Positions 56,066-64,000 of a stretch of 64,000 nt of DNA are shown one piece after another. The number at the start of each line of letters is the position of its first letter. The stretch's first letter is position 1. A program made the position numbers and the translations under genes. Location: positions 68,337,035 to 68,401,034 of the forward strand of contig OZ018321.1 of the NCBI GenBank assembly GCA_963969495.1, read 5' to 3'. Origin of the DNA: Ceratothoa steindachneri (Eukaryota > Arthropoda > Malacostraca > Isopoda > Cymothoidae). The notes beneath the pieces are model-generated. The model saw nothing but the letters and a program-made list of their open reading frames with translations. It searched no databases and was not told the origin of the DNA.

Positions 56066-59000
56066 TTAAATAAAGGGGAGAAGGCCGGCCTCCCCCCAAA
56101 AGTCAATAAGTCCACCAGTCATGGTGGACGCACTCGTCCCGAGTACAAAGGACAGGCGGTAGCGACCCCGCCCATCCCGGTACCGAGACAGGTATCGTGC
56201 GCGAAGATCACCCAGACTGGGACATTCGACAAGAATATGCCGAACAGTCTGGGGGACGACGCAGTCGTTGCAATAGGGCGCATGCGAGCGCTCCATCAAG
56301 TAGCGATGCGTCACACGAGTGTGTCCGATTTGAAGACGACAGAAAGCAACCTGAAGCCGCCGTGGCATTGGGGGATAGGTCCATGGGAACAGTCGAGGCG
56401 CAATGGCACGCAATTTTAAGTTCCCTGTGACCGTCTCCCATCTTCTTTGCCAAGCAGTCCGAAGAGCTGCCCGTATTCCTGCCATGTAGTCACTGTGAGG
56501 AAGAGCGAAACGCTGGTCCGGTTGCAGAGTCCTCACGGACTCTTTGGCGCCCTCATCGGCGCGCTCATTCCCCGCAATTCCTACATGTCCAGGAACCCAG
56601 CAGAAGATAATCTCGACATCTGCCCTGCTCGTCAAAACCGTGGCGTCACGGATATCTCGAACCAGGATATGCGGAGATTCCAATGCCCCGAGAGCACTCA
56701 GGGCGCTTTGTGAGTCGCTATAGATCACAATCCGGTCTCCGAACCAGGCACGTCGCGTAATCTCCCGTACCGAGTGGTGTATTGCCACCAGCTCGGCCGT
56801 GAAGACAGACTCAGAGCCTGGTAGAGCCCCGCTGACTTCAAACAGAGGGGATACGGCGTGGAAGCCGACCCCCTCTTGGGACTTGGAGCCATCCGTATAC
56901 ACTGGCACGGTTCCAGGGTGACACGATGTGTGCTCCAAAAAGGTCGAACGCAATAGTCCCAGCGCAGTACAAGCTTTGGGAGCAGAGGCTTGGCGACAAA
57001 TAGCCAAATGTGGTACTATCCAGGGTGGCGTCGTGGACACCCAGGGGCGCCACCGGCCCGAGAGCGATATCTACCTCTCGAAGGAGTTTCCTGGCCCTAA
57101 ACCCAAAAGGCTTAGGGAATGACTGGCGTCTCTTGACGGCATAGGCACCATCGAGATCAGCTGCGGATGCAGTGAGAGCTGTTGGCGACTGAGGGAGGCG
57201 CCGGGCTCGCGCGTACAGTCGAGTGATACACTGCACGCGGCGCAGAGCGAGTGCAATCTTTCCAGCATCGACCAACAGGCTCTCATTGGGGGAAGTGCGG
57301 AAGGCACCGGTCGCAAGGCAAAGGTTGGTGTGGTGGATCGAATCCACCTTCCGCAATAAACGCTCGGCTGCGGATGCATAAAACTCGAATCCGTAGTCGA
57401 GCTTCGAACAAACAAAGGATCGATAAAAAAGGAAGGCAGTAGCCCTATCTGCGCCCCAAGCGCTGAACGTCACGGAACGGAGAATGTCCATGGCGCGGGT
57501 ACAAGAGACCCTAAGGCTGCGAATATGAGACTCCCAGGTGAGGCGTCGGTCGAATACAAGACCACATCCAGGCGCACCCCATTAAGAAACAAATCTGAGT
57601 CAGAGTGAAGCCGTGGATGGCGGCAGAAGTGCACCACCTTAGTCTTGGCCAAAGAAAACTGAAACCTGTGCGCTTCGGCATAGCGAGAGACGCGGTTCAA
57701 TGCCTGTTGGAGTCGACGCTCCAGAGTTGGCATCTGGGCCGCGCCAAAAGAGATCGAAAGGTCGTCCACGTAGAGCAAAGCGAGAACATCTTCCGTCAGC
57801 ACCAAGGTGATGCCGTTGATGCTCAGGGCAAAGAGTGTGACACTGAGGACACTTCCCTGCGGGACACCCTCTTCCTGCTCCTTTGGGCCGGAGAGGGCTC
57901 CCCCCACCCGTACGCGGAATCGACGATCTCACAAAAATCAGATATAAAAATTGGGAGGCGTCCCCTCGCCCCCATCGTGTGGAGAGTCTCCATGATACCG
58001 TATCGCCATGCGGTATCATAGGCTTTCTCCAGATCAAAAAACACCGTGGCGTAGTGCTGTTTACGAAGGAAAGCCTCGCAGACGGCATTTTCCAGTCGGA
58101 GCAGAGCATCCGACGTGGAGTGGAACTTGCGGAAGCCGCACTGTGCGGAAGACAGATGGCCTCCGCTGTCCAGGAAAAAGGCTAATCTAACATTTACCAA
58201 TTTCTCAATCAACTTGCACACGCAAGAGGTTAGAGAGATTGGGCGGAAACCGGTCGGAGTAGAGTGATCTCTCCCCGGTTTGCGAAAGGCAAGCACAGTA
58301 GCGATTCGCAAGGAGTCTGGAAGAAGACCTTCCACCCAGATCCTGTTGAACAAATCTAACAGAAAGGCCATGCCTCGCTCACCTAGGTGTCGAAGCATGG
58401 CGTACGGGACATCGTCCGGACCATGGGCGGTGTCCGCGCATGAAGCGAGAGCGGAACGCAACTCGCTTACAGTAAACTTGTCGTTGAAGGGTTCTCCGCC
58501 TCTGGAGGTAAAGTCCAGCCGGCGGCCTTCCGCGACATCACGACGTGCATTAAATGCTGGCGGAGCAGCATCACGGCTAGAGAATGCGGAAAAAGCGGTC
58601 GCGAAGGATTCCGCCACGGACGCGGGGTCCGAGATTGCGGTCCCATTCTCCTGGAGAACGGGAGGGGGGTCGTGCGAGAACTTGCCCCGAATCCTTTTGA
58701 CTCGCTCCCACACCTCAGCTAAAGTGGTCTTCCCGTTAAGTGAAGACACGTATGCCCGCCAAGAAGAGCGGCGGGCGTGCTTCGAAATATACCGGAACCT
58801 AGCCCTAGCCCGACGAAATTCAGCGACAGTGAAATCGTTCGGGCGGCGCTTATAGCGCATGTAGGCATAACGCTTCTGTTTGAGGGCCGTCTCACAGTCG
58901 GCCGACCACCATGGGAGTGGTAGGCGTGCAAAACGGCCAGACGTCCTAGGAATAGTAGTCAGGCCCACGGCGATGAGGTTGCCGGAGAAGAACTCAACGG

Positions 59001-59905
59001 CCTCATCTACCGACCTAAACTCCTCGACTGAGATAGAGAATTCAGTCATTTCCTGAAATGCAGGCCACCGCGCCCGCGCCAAGCCCCACAGAGGTGGTCC
59101 CTCAGGCGGCAGTTGCCCTGAAAATGATATTTGAATGGGAAAGTGATCACTACCATGGAGGTCATCGACCACCCCCCAATCAGAATCAGGCTGTGCATCC
59201 AATGAGCACAAAGATAGGTCATGGCAAGAAAATGAAGCGGTTTTCGGACAGTGATGCAAAAACTCATCCACGTTTAGGACACCCATCTCAAGCTCTTCGA
59301 TCAGATCGGCAAGGACTTGTCCCCTGGGATTTATGGAGTAATCTCCCCAGAGAGGATGCCTGCCGTTCAGATCTCCAAGCAAGAGATAGGGCCTCGGCAA
59401 CCGTGCTACGACGCGGCGGAAGTCCCCCGCGTCGAAGTTAGCTGACGGTGGAATGTACGCAGAAATGATAGTATACCTCCTATCCAGGTGCAGCTGCACA
59501 GCAACTGGCTGAAAGGAGGTATCTAAAGAGAAAGGAAGAACGGAGACATCATGCCGGGTGTAAACCGCGCATTCCCCAGCTCGGCCATCCCGCGGTGGTG
59601 GAGTCGCAAAAACCCTTGTACCCCGGGAGGGCGGGCAGGGGGCACACGCCTAGCATGGTCTCCTGCAAAAAGATAGCTAACGGGGAGCGGGACGAGACGA
59701 GCCTCCGCAGCTCCTCCCAGTTGGCCGGGAGTCCACGGCAATTCCATTGAAGGAATATGCCCTCCAGGCCTAGCTCGGGGGAGACGCGGGGGCCCTCCTC
59801 GAACTGAAGACCCTCACGGGAATGGCTGTACGCTTCCCGGGGGCAGAACCCCGGGCGCTGTCGGCCGGACAAAGCGCTGGAGGCGCTGTCGCCTTCGAGG
59901 ACTTA
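56066..59905 (-). pseudogene. ORF2 pseudogene, copy 10
   Basis: Complete in extent but broken by at least four frame changes. Endonuclease N-terminus: 59872-59549 (IFLQWNCRGLPANWEELRRL). Endonuclease to RT motif A: 59499-57823 (LLLGDLNGRHPLWGDYSINP, VFFDLEKAYDTAW). RT B and C: 57907-57740 (GVPQGSVLS, LYVDDLSISFG). Thumb: 57491-57050. RNase H and CCHC: 57040-56066 (VYTDGSKSQEG, CNDCVVPQTVRHILVEC). A 22-bp deletion near 57565 and a small change near 57030 explain two breaks. At 58312 the codons read TTG CGA, where copy 7 has TGG TGA. Confidence 0.9.
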
Positions 59906-62180
59906 TTGGGGGAGGTTGGGCTCGCCATGTGAGTCTTTTCCTCCCTCCGCCTCGAAACCTTAGGTGGGCGCTGCGGCTTCGGAGGCGGGGGGCCCTATTT
60001 TCGAGGAACCACCGTCTCCAAGCCACTCGCTCCACCTCGGGGCGTGGGCGAAGGAGCCGAAGCTCCTTCGTTGCTGCCCTTCTTTCGGGGGACAGCTTTA
60101 GGAATCCCCGAAGATGGCCTAGCAACCATCTTCAGGGGTTTTGCCTTTTGTGAGTCTAACGACTCGGTGGAGGCGCGTGGCCGTTTCGCCTTGCGGGAAA
60201 TGGTCACGCTGGGGGAAGAGGGGGGAGCCCTGGTTTTAGCTGGGGCTGGGTATGAACCCTTTTTGCCGCTAGCTTTACCAGAGGAGGGCCCAGGTTGGGT
60301 AGAGCCCGCAGAAGGGCTCCGAATGGGCGCGGAAACAACCGTGCTCGTTGGCCTTGATGGGCCAGGAGCAGAGAGTGCCTTTCTAACTACTGAGCCATAT
60401 GACGTCCAAGGCAGAGCTGGGCGCGCCAGGACCAAGTCCTTAGCCTCGCGGAATGAGAGTCTATCCTGGGCCTAAACGGCCAGGATTTCTTTCTCCAGGA
60501 GATATGCACCACATTGCCTCGAAGAAGCAGGGTGCGGCTCTCCGCAATTGACACACTTGGCCACACACGATTTGGACTTATCGTGTGCGACCTTGGAGCA
60601 ATTTACACAGACTTCGGGGTCCCCCGTTTTTGCACGTCTACATGAGCGATTCGTATGGCCGAAGCAGTGACAGTAATAGCACCGCCGCGGCAGTGGCACG
60701 AATGCCTTCACGCGGTAGCGGTACCAACCGGCACGCACCGACTCAGGGAGCTTGTCACAGTCGAACGTGACGAAGAGTGTAGGGGTGGGTCTCGAAGCCC
60801 CTCCCCGTTTTCTAATCACACGTTCGACTTTGACCGCCCCATGGTCGGCCAGCTCTAGGGTGATGTCCTCAATGGAGTCGTTAACGAGTTCCCACGCATA
60901 AACTACTCCTTTCACAAAGTTCATGGTAGAGTGCGGCATCACACTCACCGGGGTGCCATGAAGTGTCCGAAGAGCACTTATCTTGGCCGCCTCGGTGGGA
61001 TTCGCCGCATTCGCCAGAAGGCTGCCGTCCGAGAAACGGGTCACCTTCGGCTCTCTACCAATTGCACTAGCTAATCCTCTCCTCTGATAGATCATGTTGC
61101 ACTTGGACAACATGGTGCCATCAGTGGAGCAAATAACGAGGAAGCGTTTGAAGCCAGCGGGCTCGAAAACGCCAGGTAACCTCTGAATGAGGGGCCCGAT
61201 GTCATCGAGGCTCCGCCCTGTGCACTCTTGGTGTAAGTCTTGGTCAGGGGCTCCGCACACGAGGGGGTAGAGGGGCCGGATGTGCTGATCTTGGCTTGGT
61301 CGCCTACCAAAGTGGCAGCAGACCCATCCGTCCCCGCAGCCCCCGCGGATGGAGAGGAGCCCCGAGTCTTTTTTGTCTTTTTAGTCTTTTTCTTTTTTGG
61401 AGAGGAGGGCGGGGAATGAACCCGCTTCTCACCCCCGCCGGCAGAAGCCCCCTGGCCAGATGGACCGGCCTCAGCCAGGTCCCTCTCCGAAATGGAGAAG
61501 GTCCTGGTTGTTGTAGGGGCACCTGTCGGAGGAGATCCCTCCCCTCCTTTTACTGCCTTGAGCCCTCAGCCATTTGAGGAGGACCTTGCATAGGGGCGGA
61601 TTCGGGTTCGGTCCTTGGCGCCGAGCCCGAATTCCCTCCCATGGAAGGCCCTACCGTCTGAGGCTGGGTCTCCTCAAGGACCATGTCTATCACAGGAGGG
61701 GCCTCCAGTTGGCCATCCCCTCCCAGGACATCGCAGGTCCCCTTGGCAGTGTCGCCAGTCCTGTGTGGGGAGGCACAGGTCTTGACCCCGGCAAGGTTTA
61801 AAATTCTTGCCAGCAGGTCTTTTGAGGGAAGCGACCGAAGGGGCCTGGCTTCCCTCTCCCCCCTAAGGGTGTTTGCCCTACCGAGCCGCTTCGATGGGGA
61901 GCGGCTGGCTAAGGGCTGCCTGCTGGTTTTCTTGGCAGTCCCCTTGGAAAGAAAAGAGGGGACTGCCGCTGGGAAAAGGGAGGTTCTCGAAAGCACCTCC
62001 AGAGAAGGGGGTGAGGAGGAGTCCCCTCACCCATAGACGAAGGAGAGGAGTAAGCCTCCTCTCCGGTTAGAGAATTATGGAGGGTCCTCTGTGCAAGCAG
62101 GAGCTGCCCGAGGGCGGCTCCGTTGTTCTTGGGGAAGTTTGGGGTTGGGTTTTTTTTGTTTGATCTTCATCATTGGACAT
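59880..62180 (-). pseudogene. ORF1 (gag) pseudogene, copy 10
   Basis: It starts at the ATG at 62180 (MSNDE) in the context GGTCACC. The N-terminal third (61996-61300) is frameshifted. The best part, 61260-60472, holds the RRM-like core (STMNFVKGVVYAWELV, RPTPTLFVTFDCDKLPES) and three intact knuckles: CYYCHCFGHTNRSC (Cx2Cx4Hx4C), CVNCSKVAHDKSKSC (Cx2Cx4Hx5C) and CVNCGEPHPASSRQC (Cx2Cx3Hx6C). After a stop at 60472-60474 the frame continues at 60435-59995 to VVPRK, where GAG has become TAG relative to copy 7. The protein would coat the LINE RNA. Confidence 0.87.
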
Positions 62181-62695
62181 GGTGACCTTTTTTTAACACA
62201 TGATGCAATAGCGCACACCTCTTGCAGTAGCCCGCACTGCGAGAGGTGCTTACAAGCCTGGCAGAGCCAGGCGCCGCCATTTGGGACCACCCCTCCCGCC
62301 TGGTGGCCTGGCAGTCCATCGGCATGGCGGCTCCACCTTGAACATGGCGTAAAATATATAGATTGTGAAGAGGAGAGGAAAAGGGATGTGAGGAAGGTAT
62401 GGGTGGGGATGAAGCAGGTTGTTAAAAACCAGCCACCCCAGACCGGAGCTCAGGGGTTAGGGAACATTGTCTTCCACCCCCTCAGCCCCGATGCGGGATG
62501 GTTGGCTGAAAGGAAGGTCAACATCTACCCTGTGAAATTAGAGGCTGACCAGAGAAAGTTGTGGGAGAGGTTGTGTGAAAAGAGAGGAAACAAGTGTTTT
62601 GAAGGAAGGAAGAGAGGCTAATCTGGGGCCGGACGGAGCGCTGGATCCCGTCAGCACGGCGGCCAGGATGGCAAATCCCCGCGCCCCTTACGGGG

Positions 62696-62708
62696 ACCGG
62701 GTGTAACA
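62696..62708 (+). repeat. Target-site duplication of copy 10, right
   Basis: ACCGGGTGTAACA, directly after the CCCCTTACGGGG terminus. Confidence 0.85.
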
Positions 62709-64000
62709 GTCTACACGGGTGCCCACCTTACGAGCAGTGAAAGATACGAGCCGTGATAGATACGAATATTTATCTTTCACGCAAGACTCCACTGTTCTCA
62801 GCCTGTAAAAATCCAATAAATGACAATAAAGAGTGGGTATTTTTTATGAATATGTGAAAAAGTTGGTGGTTAGACCATAAATGCATTATGAGGGAGTAAG
62901 GAGCATGAAATTTAAGCCCCAGCGTTATGTTTGAACCAAATTGGGCTTTAGTGTATGATTGAAGACGCCTTACTTTTCACCATGATGCGCTTTCCTGCTT
63001 GCTTGTATCCACCTATTTAAAGGTGCCCCTACTATCCACTCACAATCTTTGCTAAAGCTGTAGATATACTAAATCTTAACACGACGCTACTGATAATAAT
63101 TTAACACACTTTGATAAGATAAGTAATATAAATATTTTGGATGGATTTAAAAGGGAAGATTGATAGCGTCCAAATCGGATCGATTCTGCGTTAGATGCAA
63201 AATATTATTTCAGGCCTTTGTTCTGATCCCAGTTTAAATTGTAGGTCCTGCCTCGGTGATCTTAGCAGCTAAAGGACATTAAAGGAATTAACAAAAAAGG
63301 CAAATTTCACCTCCGTCAAACACGTCATTTATCCTACGACCGTTTGTGCTGCTTCAGGTCTAATTTTAAACTCAGGATCAACACTGCACACAATTCAGTC
63401 TAGTGTAGTCATTTTGTCTTCATTAGTTAAGTGCCACTAATGACCTCTTAGGGCGGTTATCTAGAAGTCTTTGTATGTTTTATGCTACAATAAATGATCG
63501 CCAATGTATGTCATTCGAAGTGTTTATAAAGTACTTACGATTATTAATTAAAACGATATAAAAAAACAAGAAAGATTTTCGAGCTGTTAATATTTCACAT
63601 CTCACCAATTGTATAGTGATTTCTAAAATTATGAATCATTTGTTTAATCTAAACACTAATAATTTGTGTTAGTAATTTTCTTTAAAAAATATATTTCTTT
63701 GGTAATACATGTATTTACAGCTCGACGGGCCATATAAAAAATACTGGAACATTGAGAGAGAATTTGTAGAAAGTGTCAACAAATCTGTTTTAATAAAGCT
63801 TCGATCCACCTTTGTTAATTTTTTTTTTATTTTATAAATCAACACTCATTTAATCAAGTTAATTTTCTTGTCTTCCATTATCATCGCTTTCCCCCCTTCC
63901 GACCTATATTTCTGCCATCTTTCATACAATCTTTTAATAATTTAAGATACGGAAGAGTCGATTTTAGGATGCTGACAGTCTTCCTTTTCTGTCCCACAGC
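62709..64000. other. Unassigned AT-rich sequence ending in a possible splice acceptor
   Basis: No gene or mobile element recognised. The last bases, CTTCCTTTTCTGTCCCACAG followed by C, resemble a strong 3' splice site, so an exon of a host gene may begin at the window edge. It could also be chance. Confidence 0.3.

Larger units (their letters stand above)
55829..62695 (-). mobile_element. I/Nimb-like LINE, copy 10 (full length, 6,867 bp)
   Basis: The reference copy for the family. It has a complete 5' end, both ORFs, the 3' hairpin and an A-rich tail, bounded by a 13-bp target duplication. Several frameshifts and nonsense changes inactivate it. It has ORF1 preceding ORF2, RNase H after RT and a poly(A)-like tail, as in the I superfamily. 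Nimb is my closest guess at clade. Confidence 0.93.

Noticed and set aside
1..64000. tRNA, rRNA, viral or bacterial genes
   Set aside because: I looked for cloverleaf features, conserved rRNA blocks, viral structural genes and operon-like gene packing and saw none convincing.

Overview
This window looks like a stretch of nuclear DNA from an arthropod, possibly a crustacean or chelicerate. That rests on the kinds of mobile elements present and the AT-rich background; the species cannot be named from this sequence. I found no complete host gene. About two thirds of the window is mobile-element sequence, mostly decayed and partly nested. The only host-gene hints are one 95-bp candidate exon near 32.3 kb and a splice-acceptor-like sequence at the last bases.

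The dominant component is one family of I/Nimb-like non-LTR retrotransposons, seen as ten copies (numbered left to right here). Sense order: 5' end, ORF1 (gag with an RRM-like core and three CCHC knuckles), ORF2 (apurinic-type endonuclease, reverse transcriptase, RNase H, C-terminal CCHC), a 3' hairpin and an A-rich tail. Copies: 1 (2.29-4.45 kb, +), 2 (4.46-10.00, -), 3 (11.47-15.93, +), 4 (16.13-18.70, -), 5 (26.04-30.03, -), 6 (37.76-39.74, -), 7 (39.74-44.30, -), 8 (44.57-48.87, -), 9 (49.85-52.81, -), 10 (55.83-62.70, -). Copy 10 is full length (6.87 kb) with a 13-bp target duplication. Copies 6 and 7 form a head-to-tail tandem within one 12-bp target duplication, inserted into a hAT transposase gene. 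Copy 7 has an ORF2 of about 1,285 codons broken by one stop but has lost most of ORF1. Copies 1, 4, 5 and 9 are old and heavily mutated.

Other elements, in order: a mariner remnant (0.5-1.7 kb); a four-unit minisatellite of about 123 bp (10.2-10.7 kb) whose unit recurs inverted at 19.6 kb; an unclassified element with inverted repeats of about 130 bp around a degenerate multi-domain ORF (19.8-21.7 kb); a piggyBac-like MITE (22.5 kb); a 391-bp inverted-repeat element with a perfect 8-bp target duplication (24.0-24.4 kb); an RTE-like reverse transcriptase fragment (25.2-25.9 kb); a CR1-like LINE with SGNH-esterase, endonuclease and RT pieces (33.2-36.0 kb); a split hAT transposase (37.1 and 44.3 kb); the C-terminus of a restriction-like-endonuclease LINE (48.9-49.6 kb); and an R1-like endonuclease scrap (52.9 kb).

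These parts do not form a pathway. They record repeated insertion, nesting, truncation and decay. The features most worth checking are the tandem with one target duplication, the paired 5' and 3' hairpins of the LINE family, its ORF2 without a start codon, and the unclassified 19.8-21.7 kb element.
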